Below, in pieces: positions 18,061 to 26,776 of a stretch of 64,000 nt of DNA. A model generated the notes under the pieces. It ran no database searches. It saw nothing but the letters and a program-made list of their open reading frames with translations, and was not told the origin of the DNA. The translations under genes were made by a program, and so were the position numbers. This stretch comes from an uncultured delta proteobacterium. GTDB taxonomy: Bacteria > Desulfobacterota > Desulfobulbia > Desulfobulbales > Desulfocapsaceae. Location of the stretch: contig CAIUQR010000033.1 of the NCBI GenBank assembly GCA_903901335.1, positions 1 to 64,000 on the forward strand, given 5' to 3'. Every line of letters starts with the position of its first letter. Positions within the stretch are counted from its first letter, which is position 1.

Positions 18061-18360
18061 ATGAAAACTATTTTTCCCATCTTCACCGCTGTGTTTTTTC
18101 TCGTAGCTTTTTCTACCGTTGCCAATGCTGGCTCGACCGCTATGCCTGATCCTGATACTGGCGGAGGCGGAGGCGGAGGCGGAGGAAAAACCATGAAAAG
18201 TGGCACCAGTAGCTTGAACAAGTCGGTAAGTGGGAAAGTCAACTCCGGTTCAACTACTTTGCCTAACCCCGCAACTGGCGGACCTGGATGCAAAAAAATC
18301 AAACCACGATCGACATCTCTGCCTGAACCTGGTGCTGGCGGAGGCGGCACTAGATTCTGA
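18061..18360 (+). CDS. small secreted glycine/proline-rich repeat protein, unknown
   Basis: A 99-residue protein with a clear signal peptide (MKTIFPIFTAVFFLVAFSTVANA, cleavage after ANA). The mature part has three imperfect repeats of the form (G/R)-S-T-x-(M/L)-P-(D/N/E)-P near residues 24, 62 and 82, each followed by a Gly-rich stretch, including nine Gly in a row. GGAGG lies six bases before the ATG. It resembles no family I know. The repeats suggest a structural or surface-binding role, but that is inference. It is divergent from the Crp gene. Confidence 0.7.
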   Translation: MKTIFPIFTAVFFLVAFSTVANAGSTAMPDPDTGGGGGGGGGKTMKSGTSSLNKSVSGKVNSGSTTLPNPATGGPGCKKIKPRSTSLPEPGAGGGGTRF

Positions 18361-18534
18361 TTGAATTCCGAGAGGAGTAAGGGAATGTGGTTAATTGGCT
18401 GTCAACCTCATTAACATATCAATTACATTGATTTATCCCGAGTGTTTCCAAGAATGATATTCAACATAAGTTAATGATATTGTTATATTTCAAGATGTGG
18501 TCAATTCAAATCTTTTTTGTTACGGAGGTGTGCT

Positions 18535-18723
18535 ATGACTTTTTGCCCTGATGTGATTGTCTCTTTGTGGATGCTGCCTGTTGTCGTGTTCATTGTCCTT
18601 CCGCTCGCCATTCTCGTTGTTTATTCGGGAAGCAGGATTTTAAAAAAGATTTCAGGCACTGCAAGAACTGTTGCGGAGCCAGCGCCAGGTATCAATCGAC
18701 AGCGGACTAAGGAGGCAGTTTAG
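18535..18723 (+). CDS. small single-span membrane protein, unknown
   Basis: 62 residues from the ATG at 18535, which has GGAGGTG four bases upstream; the track's start at 18517 is less well placed. One hydrophobic helix (about residues 8-31, VSLWMLPVVVFIVLPLAILV) is followed by a basic tail, so an N-out/C-in single-span inner-membrane protein is likely. No family recognised. It lies in a run of short plus-strand genes downstream of the Gly-repeat protein. Confidence 0.55.
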   Translation: MTFCPDVIVSLWMLPVVVFIVLPLAILVVYSGSRILKKISGTARTVAEPAPGINRQRTKEAV

Positions 18724-18831
18724 TCTTCAAGGGCATCTGAACAATGGTGACGAATCTTATTTAAAAAAACAGACTGCTGTTTGATCGAGTGAAGCCGGTT
18801 TTCATTACACAACACTATTTTTAACGGACCT

Positions 18832-19080
18832 ATGAACGACAGAGAACAGGAAATTGTGGGGTTATTTATGGTAGTTGACAACAAACATAAAATCAGAAGG
18901 GTTGTTGTCAGCCAGGATTGTTTCACCAACTGTTCGGGTGAAACAATCCATTCAAAGAATCTTTTCCTGGAGAATATCAATGGTCCGAAAGTTTATAGAA
19001 CAGAGGACCCTGATATTTTAATACTCATCGACGGCACCACCCTCAAAAGAAGAGGACATCTGTTGACCAGTTTGGAATAA
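18832..19080 (+). CDS. small hypothetical protein
   Basis: 82 residues, start ATG at 18832 preceded only by weak GGAC. It has no signal peptide or membrane segment. Two Cys (DCFTNC) sit near residue 30. The central part (HKIRRVVVSQDC, PDILILIDGTTLKRR) is beta-strand-like. I do not recognise a family; its neighbours are small accessory genes, so a real but lineage-specific gene is likely. Confidence 0.45.
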   Translation: MNDREQEIVGLFMVVDNKHKIRRVVVSQDCFTNCSGETIHSKNLFLENINGPKVYRTEDPDILILIDGTTLKRRGHLLTSLE

Positions 19081-19147
19081 CAGGGTGGACAATGTGTAAA
19101 ATAAATATTTTTATCAGTTACTTATATTAATCACAAAGAAGGACTAA

Positions 19148-19492
19148 ATGACAAATTCAGGATCTAAAGAATTTGAGAATTTTTGGCAATACGTCATCAT
19201 TCATACGCAGAATATGCATCGTAACATTCATAAACAATGGCGCCTCCTTTTTTACCAATCCATTGAGAAACTGCTGCTCTGCATCGTTATACTGCTTTCC
19301 GTGGCACCATCACCAACACAGGCAACTTCGATTACTATCCTTAATGGCGAGGTGTGGAACAACTGCGTTTTGCAGGACATCGACTTCGGCGAAGACCTAG
19401 ATAACTGGGACACGCTGAATAACCATGCCAGAGAACCCTGTTGGCGGAGGCAAATATATGGCACGCATTCAAACACGGGACATTTACGATGA
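19148..19492 (+). pseudogene. truncated secreted-protein gene, unknown
   Basis: A 114-residue reading frame starting at an ATG with AAGGA upstream. A signal-peptide-like hydrophobic segment (LLLCIVILLSVAPSPTQA) begins about residue 41, unusually far in, so translation may start at the internal Met near residue 23. A short mature part (TSITILNGEVWNN) resembles the starts of exported beta-rich proteins. From about 19440 the sequence becomes that of a transposase start in another frame, so the gene looks cut by an insertion. Could also be an intact short protein. Confidence 0.4.
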
Positions 19493-19553
19493 GTTTTGGG
19501 CTTTGGTCGAGTCGCTGAACCCCAAGAGCCCTGGAGTAAAATTGTTTTTTTAA
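19458..19553 (+). mobile_element. N-terminal scrap of an IS5-family transposase
   Basis: A 31-codon frame beginning ATG with GGAGG upstream encodes MARIQTRDIYDEFWALVES, close to the opening of IS5-type transposases (the DEFWALIEPLLP block). It then runs into a stop with no further transposase sequence, so only a fragment remains. It is too short for the ORF track and overlaps the truncated secreted-protein frame. No terminal inverted repeats were found. Confidence 0.5.
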
Positions 19554-19572
19554 TCCTTAACGAGGAGATATT

Positions 19573-20214
19573 ATGAAGAAGACACTTTTTGCAGGCTTGG
19601 CGGTTGGATTGATGATGACCGGGATGACTGGAATGGCAATTGCGTCTGTCATACAAATGGATCAAGGAATCATTGATCCAGATTCATTGAACTACGATTA
19701 TGGAGGTATGGGGAGTGGTAGAGGGATAGGGATTACTGTAGAAAATAATTTTCATATGAACACCCTTGGAATCGATTTAGGCGTAAAAAATAACGCCAAT
19801 ACTTTTGCATATCGATATGAAATATTTTCTTCAACTGATGGTCATTCTGCCGGCTCATTGTTGTCCAATGTCATCTTTAATGTTTCTAATGGAGAAGGCT
19901 GGAGGGATGTCACCTTTAATTTTGACTTCTTAGCCGGCTCTTCTTATGTTATCAATTTTTTAAGAGTTGATGGTCAACGGCTCGATAATCTTGGAGCTAT
20001 TTACTCCATGGAGCCCTCAGCCTTCGTAGATTATGGCCAATTTTCTCTTGTAGAAGGTTTTGAAGGTGCTTTTCCCGATAGTTCTAATGCTATAGTTCCA
20101 CATATGCGCATGGACGTTTCCGGCACAGGCACAGTCCCCGAACCAGCCACCCTGCTCCTCTTTGGAACTGGTCTAGCAGGATTAGTCGCAGCTCGCAGGC
20201 AAAAGAAGGCCTGA
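19573..20214 (+). CDS. PEP-CTERM sorting-domain exported protein
   Basis: 213 residues: a signal peptide (MKKTLFAGLAVGLMM... ending near ASV), a beta-rich passenger of about 160 residues, and a C-terminal VPEPATLLLFGTGLAGLVAARRQKK, which is the full PEP-CTERM signal (VPEP, a membrane helix and a basic tail). Such proteins are processed by exosortase and often go to the extracellular polysaccharide or biofilm matrix; no exosortase gene is in this window. GAGGAG precedes the ATG by seven bases. A good terminator follows. The passenger's role is unknown. Confidence 0.88.
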   Translation: MKKTLFAGLAVGLMMTGMTGMAIASVIQMDQGIIDPDSLNYDYGGMGSGRGIGITVENNFHMNTLGIDLGVKNNANTFAYRYEIFSSTDGHSAGSLLSNVIFNVSNGEGWRDVTFNFDFLAGSSYVINFLRVDGQRLDNLGAIYSMEPSAFVDYGQFSLVEGFEGAFPDSSNAIVPHMRMDVSGTGTVPEPATLLLFGTGLAGLVAARRQKKA

Positions 20215-20240
20215 TCCCTATTAACAGAACAGGCACAGCA

Positions 20241-20272
20241 AGGCAGGGCTAGAAATGGCTCTGCCTTTTTTT
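20241..20272 (+). terminator. rho-independent terminator after the PEP-CTERM gene
   Basis: AGGCAGGGC pairs with GCTCTGCCT (one G-U pair) around an eight-base loop and is followed by seven Ts. It stands 26 bases beyond the stop and also separates this gene from the convergent polyferredoxin gene. Confidence 0.85.
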
Positions 20273-20389
20273 CAACCACCTGACATTGGACAAAAAAATC
20301 TTATGTAGTTGCTTTGCTCTCGCTGTTAACGTCTGCACGACCGCTTCGGCTGGAGCAACAGCTGTCTATTGGATAGGAGCGGACATAGT

Positions 20390-21958
20390 TCAGTAACCAT
20401 CCTTGGTAATGCTGTTCCTCTGCCTGCTCTCACCTTCTGCAGTGACAATCACTGCCGCCCCGCCGTTCAAGGGACATCTGTTTTCGCAGATGCCGCAGCC
20501 GATGCATAATTCCTCAATCACATAGGGCTTCCGCAGTTCAACCAGTTCACCCTTGCTGTTGAGCGCTTTAGCCTCGCGGAATTTAATCGCCTTATCAGGC
20601 GTCGGACAATGCTCCTCGCAGACAATGCAGGGAACACCCTTTGCGTATGGCAGGCAACGGTTTTTATCGAAATAAGCCCGGCCGATGACAGTTACCTGTT
20701 TTTCATCCCTGGTCAGTCTCCTGATGGCGCCTGTCGGACAGGCCTGACCGCAGAGGGTGCAGTTGTACTCACAGTAGCCGATACGACCGATAAGCCGGGG
20801 GGTGAAGATTCCCTCCAGCCCCGCCTCAAGCCAGGCGGGCTGCAGGGCGTTGCCGATACAGACCTTCATACATTCACCGCAACGCACACATCGACCAAGA
20901 AATGCTGTCTCCGGGAGGGCACCGGGAGGCCTGACGAGCAGAGGGTCGGCAAATCGGGCCAGCAAGCGGGTCGGCAGTATAAGGGGGACAAGCACTCCTG
21001 CAGTGAGGCTGGTTATCACAGCTCTTCTTGACAGGTCGATTGCCTGTTCCCCTGCAGCCTGTCTTTTCAGGCTATAGTGGATGCGGGATCCGGGGCAGTG
21101 CGCCATGCAGTCGAGACAGAGGATGCATTCAGCAGAGGTGACGGTTCGCTCCGCGTCGATGGCTCCCATGCGGCACACGTTGCGACACTGCCGGCATTTG
21201 GAGCATTCCGGCGTCCCTCCGGCGAGCCTGAACAGAGAAAAACGGGAGAAAATGGCCAGCAACGCCCCCAAAGGACAGATTTTGCGACAAAAGAACCTGC
21301 TTTCGAGAGAGCTGAGTCCAAGGACCGCCAGCAGGAGAAGGAGAGAAAAGACAGACAGCCCGTACACCTTGGCGGCAAAGGGCAGCATATGTTTCAACAG
21401 CGCATACACCGGCTCGGTCAGTGCATTTAACCAGGCGGGCGCGTGCTGGTAGGTCCAGGTAAAAAAAGAGGTGGTCGCGTAGTCCAGGGCCGGGTGAACC
21501 GCAAAGGTGAAGCCTCGGATCAGCAGGGAGAACGGATCGATTAAACCGGTCAGGGGCAGACCAAAGAGAGTGGAGGAGAGCAGGAAGATAAGCAGATAAT
21601 ATTTCAACTGACGTCGCCCCGGATCAAAATTGTTCCTCTCCGGGGGAAAAAGGTGCCGACTGCCGTCGATGAGGCTCCCCAGGGGGCAGATCCAGCCGCA
21701 GAAGAATCGCCCGAAAACAAGGGTCAGAACGAGGGTAACCAAAGCAGGAAGCATCAGGGCGACGACCGTTTTCCCTGCCAGTATGGCGGAAAAGGCCAGC
21801 AGGGGATCGAGGCGAAAAAGAAGGTTGACGGCCCAGGTCAATTCATCAACACCTGCATAATCGGTCTTGATGAACAGGAAAAGAAAGAGAGCAAAAAAGA
21901 GAGATTGGCCTATCCTCCGCCAGACGGAGGACGAAAACCGTATCCCGGGCAGATGCAT
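20390..21958 (-). CDS. NapH-like polyferredoxin, membrane-bound 4Fe-4S protein
   Basis: 522 residues. Several membrane spans in the first half enclose two FCGWICPLGS / FCRKICPLGA cysteine motifs of the NapH/YccM type. The second half has 4Fe-4S motifs: CSKCRQCRNVC, CILCLDCMAHC, CVRCGECMKVC, CTLCGQACP and CIGCGICENRC. It probably passes electrons between a quinol or menaquinol pool and periplasmic or cytoplasmic partners. The gene overlaps the DUF362 gene by one base, so the two form an operon and probably work together. The specific electron donor and acceptor are not evident. Confidence 0.9.
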   Translation of the reverse strand: MHLPGIRFSSSVWRRIGQSLFFALFLFLFIKTDYAGVDELTWAVNLLFRLDPLLAFSAILAGKTVVALMLPALVTLVLTLVFGRFFCGWICPLGSLIDGSRHLFPPERNNFDPGRRQLKYYLLIFLLSSTLFGLPLTGLIDPFSLLIRGFTFAVHPALDYATTSFFTWTYQHAPAWLNALTEPVYALLKHMLPFAAKVYGLSVFSLLLLLAVLGLSSLESRFFCRKICPLGALLAIFSRFSLFRLAGGTPECSKCRQCRNVCRMGAIDAERTVTSAECILCLDCMAHCPGSRIHYSLKRQAAGEQAIDLSRRAVITSLTAGVLVPLILPTRLLARFADPLLVRPPGALPETAFLGRCVRCGECMKVCIGNALQPAWLEAGLEGIFTPRLIGRIGYCEYNCTLCGQACPTGAIRRLTRDEKQVTVIGRAYFDKNRCLPYAKGVPCIVCEEHCPTPDKAIKFREAKALNSKGELVELRKPYVIEELCIGCGICENRCPLNGGAAVIVTAEGESRQRNSITKDGY

Positions 21959-22872
21959 CAGGCGGTCACCACCTGGATCCGGGCCAGATCCATCTCCCCC
22001 AGTCCCATGCTGTATGCAGCCACTGTCGAGGCAATGGCATCCGGTTTCAGTTCAAACAGGGTGGTCGCATAGGCATCGGCCGCCACCGGATCGGCTGATG
22101 CGATCAGGGTGTCGATCTTTTTCACATCTTTAATATCACCGCCCTGTGGGCCGCTACGCAGGAGAATGCGGGTGGCATCAATGACAGTCAGTTTCGGCCT
22201 GATCACCGTCGCCAGGTCTGCCAGGTTCTGCCCTATGTTCTGGTGGAGAGAGCCCCGATTGCCGCCGAGCACCCCCATGCTGTTCTTCAATCCCAGGGTA
22301 AGGCGGGACAGTCCGTGATGTTTGGCAACCGGTACGTTGATATAGCAGTCGCAATCGAGAGCATCTTTATAGATCTCCCATTTGGTGATCGATTTGCCTT
22401 TGGCGATATCCACCGGGATGAATTTCCGAGGATCAATGTGCTCAATTACGGCCCGGCTATCGCCGATTTCAACAATTGCCTTTTCAACGCCGCTGTTGGC
22501 ATAGCAGCGCCTTTGCTCATTACAGGTCCGGTCAAAAACGAAAACCTTGCTTGCTCCTGCCTCCAGGGCCTGTACGACCAGGGCTTTGACCACCAGAGGG
22601 TGCGTGGTGGCGCCCTGTTCCGGGCTGCGATCCCAGCCGATATTGGGCTTGACGACTACACGGTCTCCGGGACGGACGAAATTCTTCATACCTCCAAGGG
22701 GGGTCAGCACCCGGGCAACCAGGGCAAAATAATCCTCTCCCTTGGCCAGACTGAGCAGAGACCGCGGCTTTTCTGCGGCCAGCACCTCCGGCAGGATGTT
22801 GAAACGGGGAATCGTCAGGGTCGCCCCCACCGACCAAAGAAAAACATCCCTGATGAATTGGCGTCTGTCCAT
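21958..22872 (-). CDS. DUF362-domain protein with Tat-like leader
   Basis: 304 residues. The N-terminus MDRRQFIRDVF followed by a hydrophobic stretch looks like a Tat signal, so it may be exported folded. The rest matches DUF362 (formerly annotated as iron-sulfur related): VVVKPNIGWDRSPEQGATTHP, then PVAKHHGLSRLTLGLKNSMG, and DPVAADAYATTL near the end. DUF362 genes commonly lie beside polyferredoxins, as here. AAGGAGG precedes the start by about eight bases. The function is unproven. Confidence 0.85.
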   Translation of the reverse strand: MDRRQFIRDVFLWSVGATLTIPRFNILPEVLAAEKPRSLLSLAKGEDYFALVARVLTPLGGMKNFVRPGDRVVVKPNIGWDRSPEQGATTHPLVVKALVVQALEAGASKVFVFDRTCNEQRRCYANSGVEKAIVEIGDSRAVIEHIDPRKFIPVDIAKGKSITKWEIYKDALDCDCYINVPVAKHHGLSRLTLGLKNSMGVLGGNRGSLHQNIGQNLADLATVIRPKLTVIDATRILLRSGPQGGDIKDVKKIDTLIASADPVAADAYATTLFELKPDAIASTVAAYSMGLGEMDLARIQVVTA

Positions 22873-22967
22873 GATGAGTTCCTCCTTTTTACGTGCATTC
22901 CCGGTGAAGCTTGATTGTGTACCGGTTGAACCAATGCATGTTTTTTAGGAAATTTCTGCCTTGGGGC

Positions 22968-23468
22968 TCATATTTTCGTCAGAGCCGTACGCATCAGTTT
23001 CTCGGCGGCGGTTTTTTCGGCGGCTTCGGTGGCACCTGGCACCAACAGAGTAATGATCAGGTAATTGGAGCCCTTAAATGTATTGAGCTGGATCATGCCA
23101 TAACCGGGGCTGGAGAAAAACGAGCTGTCGCCGATGCCGGGAGCCTCAGAAACAGCGATCTTCATCTTTTTCAGCTCCGTCATTGTCTTGTCGGCGGTTT
23201 CGCCGAAACCGGTCGTCTTGACCAGAATGCTGAACGCTCCGTAATCGCCAACCACATATTCGCAGGGGGATCCTACTGCCGGGTTGGCCTTAGCGTTCAG
23301 CTTGCCATCGCCGACGTTCTGGCCGACAGCGGCCTGGATCTCGGCCTTGGTCAGCAGGGTGCAGGTGTCGATTTTCTGGGCGCCTTCGGCGGCGGCCACT
23401 CCGGTGAAACAGAAAACTGCCACCACGGCCATCAGAACTGTGCGTATTACAGAAATCGGTTGGTTCAT
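22968..23468 (-). CDS. exported protein of unknown function
   Basis: 166 residues with a clean signal peptide (VLMAVVAVFCFTGVAAAEG). The mature part has two Cys (DTCTLLTKAEIQAAVG and SPCEYVV) that could form a disulfide, a layout seen in small DUF3558-like or related exported domains, but I would not assign it. Its upstream region carries TTGCAA and TAATGT 16 bases apart, a possible promoter. It lies between the NtrC-type regulator and the DUF362 gene, all on the minus strand. Confidence 0.65.
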   Translation of the reverse strand: MNQPISVIRTVLMAVVAVFCFTGVAAAEGAQKIDTCTLLTKAEIQAAVGQNVGDGKLNAKANPAVGSPCEYVVGDYGAFSILVKTTGFGETADKTMTELKKMKIAVSEAPGIGDSSFFSSPGYGMIQLNTFKGSNYLIITLLVPGATEAAEKTAAEKLMRTALTKI

Positions 23469-23532
23469 TTGTGTCCTCCCAGGAACTCTGTAGTCTGTTA
23501 CATTATGTTATATTGAGCCTCTTGCAAAAGTC

Positions 23533-24930
23533 TCATATTATATTCCGCCGCCAATGGGAATGAGTGATCCCCAGTTTACTGATCTTATAATTGAGGGCTC
23601 TGGGGCTTATCCCCAGTTTTCCGGCCGCATCTTTCTGAACCCACAGGCACTCTTCCAGAGTCTTCAGGATGAGCTCTTTTTCCTGGCCGGCCAGGGATGC
23701 ACCCTTGCCGGGCAAACCGGCCTGAAGATTCGGGAGATCCTGCATCTCTGCAATTTTCTGCGACTTCATTGCCGGCAGCGACAGGTTATGTTCATGGATC
23801 AGGCTGTCATCCTCGAGGATAACGGCCCGCTCGATGGTATTGGCCAGTTGCCGGATATTCCCAGGCCAGTCATAGGCCTGAATACTTGCCAGAGACCGCG
23901 GCGAGAACCCTTTTATATCTCGTCGCTTCAGTGACTTGCAAAATTTCTCTAAAAGGACGTTTGCCAGCGGCAGGATACATTTTTCCCGCTCCCGCAGTGA
24001 AGGGAGCCTGATAGGCAGGACATTGATGCGATAATAGAGATCTTCCCTGAACAATCCTGCTTCAATCTGTTTGGAAAGATCCTTATTGGTGGCCGCGATG
24101 ACCCGGACATCGGCATGTATGGTCTTATTGCCCCCAACCCGCTCAAAGGCCTTTTCCTCCAGCACCCGCAACAGCTTGGTCTGTAGTCCGGGACTGATTT
24201 CACCGATTTCATCGAGAAACATCGTACCGCCGTTTGCCTGCTCGAACCGGCCGATACGTTGCTTGTCCGCCCCGGTAAATGCCCCCTTCTCGTGCCCGAA
24301 CAGCTCCGACTCCAGGAGATTCTCGGGAATATTTGCACAGTTTATCTTTACAAAGGGCTTTTTCTTTCTCGGAGAATTAAAATGCACCGTTCCCGACAGG
24401 AAACTCTTGCCGGTGCCGGTGTCGCCGGTGATCAAGATGGTCGAATCGGTAAGGGAAAATCGTTCCAGACGTTTCAGGATATCCTGCATGCACGAACTGT
24501 AGGCGACAATATCCTTGAAATCGTAGACCACATCCTGTTTGCGGCGAAGATAATCGATCTCGAATTTCTGATCACGGATTGCGATCGCCCGTTCAAGAGC
24601 CATCGCAATCCGTTCTTTTGAGACGGGATGGACAAGAAAATCACAGGCCCCATGATTCATGGCCTGCACAACCAGTTCCGCCTTCTCGGTGGTACTGGTG
24701 ATGATTATCGGTGTAGAGGGACTCTTTTTATGTGTTTCTTCAAGAAGATCAAGTGTATTGCGTGCCGATAGTTCAATATCCAGGAAAATCAGATCATACT
24801 GGCAGGCGTTCATCTGGTCTTGAAATTCTTTCTGATCGGATTTAATAGTCAGATGACCAGTCCCTTGCAGAGAAGACTCCATAAGATGGTTGCGCCCATG
24901 ACCGGAATCATAAACAAGTATGTTGTACAT
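23533..24930 (-). CDS. sigma-54-dependent NtrC-type regulator with atypical receiver
   Basis: 465 residues: receiver, AAA+ and Fis-type HTH. The AAA+ domain is complete: Walker A GDTGTGKSFLSG, the sigma-54 contact GAFTGAD, LDEIGEISP, and a sensor II region. The receiver keeps a putative phospho-Asp (LIFLDIELS), but the N-terminal acidic pair is reduced (YDSGHG) and the conserved Lys-Pro is His-Pro (VHPVSKERI), so classical phosphorylation may be weak or absent. The C-terminal ALNYKISKLG is a Fis-like helix. No kinase gene is adjacent. It may control the neighbouring exported protein or polyferredoxin operon. Confidence 0.88.
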   Translation of the reverse strand: MYNILVYDSGHGRNHLMESSLQGTGHLTIKSDQKEFQDQMNACQYDLIFLDIELSARNTLDLLEETHKKSPSTPIIITSTTEKAELVVQAMNHGACDFLVHPVSKERIAMALERAIAIRDQKFEIDYLRRKQDVVYDFKDIVAYSSCMQDILKRLERFSLTDSTILITGDTGTGKSFLSGTVHFNSPRKKKPFVKINCANIPENLLESELFGHEKGAFTGADKQRIGRFEQANGGTMFLDEIGEISPGLQTKLLRVLEEKAFERVGGNKTIHADVRVIAATNKDLSKQIEAGLFREDLYYRINVLPIRLPSLREREKCILPLANVLLEKFCKSLKRRDIKGFSPRSLASIQAYDWPGNIRQLANTIERAVILEDDSLIHEHNLSLPAMKSQKIAEMQDLPNLQAGLPGKGASLAGQEKELILKTLEECLWVQKDAAGKLGISPRALNYKISKLGITHSHWRRNII

Positions 24931-25079
24931 AGCCCCCCATTACACAACCGTACATGTTATTTCATATTTGTAATTGTCTCTTTTTCTTATACGGGAGTCG
25001 GTCTGAAATTGCAATCAGAACTCCAGCCGGTTAGCCATTTTCTGCCCGGCATTTTCCCCCTTACTCCGGAACCGCTCCC

Positions 25080-25568
25080 ATGACAACACCAGACAATCAG
25101 GCAAGCAACAGCGCCGACAGACATATACCTTGGATGCTTGTGGCCCTTGAACAGGCAAAGAAATCGGCCCTCGGGGGCGAGATCCCGGTGGGTGCCGTCC
25201 TGATCCATCAGAATCGCCTCCTGGCCGCTGCCGGCAATAGCCCGATCGGAAGTCAAGACCCGACCGCGCATGCCGAGATCCTGGCCATCCGGGAGGCCGC
25301 CCGAAACTTGGGCAACTACCGGATGCCGGGTACGACCATCTATGTAACTCTCGAGCCCTGCATTATGTGCATGGGCGCGATCATCCAGGCGCGTATCGAC
25401 AGGCTGGTCTTCGGCGCCCATGACCCGAAGGCCGGTGCCGTTGAGTCCTGCTATCATATCGGCAGCGACGCCCTTCTGAATCACACCATTACCATAGAAA
25501 GCGGCATACTGGCGGAAGAATGCGGAGCGATCCTGAAAGATTTCTTCCGGGGAAAACGACGGAAATAA
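25080..25568 (+). CDS. tadA: tRNA-specific adenosine deaminase
   Basis: 162 residues with the cytidine-deaminase fold: HAEILAIREA supplies the zinc His and catalytic Glu, and EPCIMCMGAI supplies the two Cys ligands. GEIPVGAVL and RIDRLVFGAHDPKAGA are further TadA signatures. It deaminates the wobble adenosine of tRNA-Arg(ACG) to inosine. The start at 25080 is near-standard; the first 15 residues are extra relative to short TadA proteins. It is divergent from the NtrC-type gene, and tRNA-Ser follows 140 bases later. Confidence 0.93.
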   Translation: MTTPDNQASNSADRHIPWMLVALEQAKKSALGGEIPVGAVLIHQNRLLAAAGNSPIGSQDPTAHAEILAIREAARNLGNYRMPGTTIYVTLEPCIMCMGAIIQARIDRLVFGAHDPKAGAVESCYHIGSDALLNHTITIESGILAEECGAILKDFFRGKRRK

Positions 25569-25706
25569 TTTTGACTCTCAACCGGTTACAAGCTAATATC
25601 CCCTCATAACCCCTTTTTTCCCTCTTGTCGGTACTTTTTGATTGCCAAATTTCAATGCACAGTTTACATACAAGCTCACAATTTGCCGTAGATGTTTCCA
25701 CCCTTC

Positions 25707-25792
25707 GGAGAGGTGGCCGAGCGGCTTAAGGTGCACGCCTGGAACGCGTGTGTACGCAAGTACCGTGAGTTCGAATCTCACCCTCTCCGCCA
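25707..25792 (+). tRNA. tRNA-Ser(GGA)
   Basis: A class II tRNA with a long variable arm. Acceptor arms GGAGAGG and CCTCTCC pair, the anticodon loop CTGGAAC carries GGA, and the T loop TTCGAATC is normal. CCA is encoded. Reads UCC/UCU codons. Confidence 0.95.
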
Positions 25793-25807
25793 TGTATTAT
25801 AATAATA

Positions 25808-25843
25808 ACGGGAACTTGGATAACGCCATGTTCCCGTTTTTTG
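25808..25843 (+). terminator. terminator after tRNA-Ser
   Basis: ACGGGAAC and GTTCCCGT pair around a 14-base loop and are followed by TTTTTT. It lies 15 bases past the tRNA and should end that transcript. Confidence 0.8.
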
Positions 25844-25961
25844 TTTCCGGATTGTTTCCAAGATTAAGCTGGCCTTGACCATATCAGTTAGATGTGGAAC
25901 GGTTAGTGGGGGCAGGTCAAACTGAGCACGCAAGGAGTGGAGGCGAGGCCTGAGGCAGGAT

Positions 25962-26741
25962 ATGTCAACAGCTATAGGTGAGCAACAGCATAGGTTGCGT
26001 CTGGAGCTCTTCGAACGGGTTTACGACCTCATACTGCCCATGCCGACTACAACCTGTTCGGTAACCGCGCTCCTGCCTTCCGCCCGAACCATTGTCCATG
26101 CCGTTGCCGATGCAGCTGCACAAGCCGCTCTTAAGAAAGGTAAGAAAGTGACCTGCGGACCAGGGTGCGGCGCCTGCTGTAGACAACTCGTGCCAATCTC
26201 GGTCGTTGAAGCCTCGGCTCTTGTAACGGCCATCGACGCAGGACCGGCTGAGTACCGCAAGCGCATCCGCAGGCGTTTCTCCCAGACTGTTCACCGGATG
26301 GAAACGCTCGGTATGCTCGATCCAAGTGCACCTCGCCCCCGACTCGCACTGCAAGGCTACGGCCACGACAGCTCGTCCTTGTGGCTCGATGTGAGTAAGC
26401 GCTACTTCGCTGCAGCTATCGCCTGTCCGATTCTGGAAAACGAGTCCTGTAGCCTGCACGTCGCTCGACCGCTCGTTTGCCGGGCTTACAACGTCACAAG
26501 TTCCCCAAAGCGCTGTCGACACCTCAACCGCGGCGCCGAGGCACTGCCGCGCCCCTTAGATGTAGAGTCGGCGCTCTCCAGGACCGCGCATGCGCTTGAC
26601 GGCTCGCCACCGCATCTGATTCCATTGCCCCTTGCCATGGAGTGGTCGGAGAGCTGCCCGGATGCGTTCGCCGAACAACACGATGCCGAAACCATGCTCG
26701 CCCGGCTTCTCGATGAACTGCTGTCACAGAGCAAGGAGTGA
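25962..26741 (+). CDS. YkgJ-family cysteine-cluster protein
   Basis: 259 residues with the family signature spread over the protein: TCGPGCGACCRQLVPIS near residue 65, then CPILENESCSLHVARPLVCRAYNVTSSPKRC near residue 150. These Cys clusters are proposed to bind iron-sulfur or zinc; no reaction is established. It is larger than the 148-residue relative at 136. Its Arg- and Ala-rich composition looks different from the neighbours, and it sits just downstream of a tRNA-Ser gene, a common integration site, so gain by transfer is possible. I found no repeat of the tRNA end that would mark an insertion. Confidence 0.8.
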   Translation: MSTAIGEQQHRLRLELFERVYDLILPMPTTTCSVTALLPSARTIVHAVADAAAQAALKKGKKVTCGPGCGACCRQLVPISVVEASALVTAIDAGPAEYRKRIRRRFSQTVHRMETLGMLDPSAPRPRLALQGYGHDSSSLWLDVSKRYFAAAIACPILENESCSLHVARPLVCRAYNVTSSPKRCRHLNRGAEALPRPLDVESALSRTAHALDGSPPHLIPLPLAMEWSESCPDAFAEQHDAETMLARLLDELLSQSKE

Positions 26742-26776
26742 TTGCCTGCATGATAACCGATGCCGTAAAGGTTACT

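Noticed and set aside
20273-20389. Possible signal-peptide-like fragment before the polyferredoxin stop
   Set aside because: The frame (ALAVNVCTTASAG) has no start codon and no family match; too weak to call.
25707-26741. Genomic island bounded by att repeats at tRNA-Ser
   Set aside because: I looked for a second copy of the tRNA 3' end downstream and did not find one, so an island is not supported.
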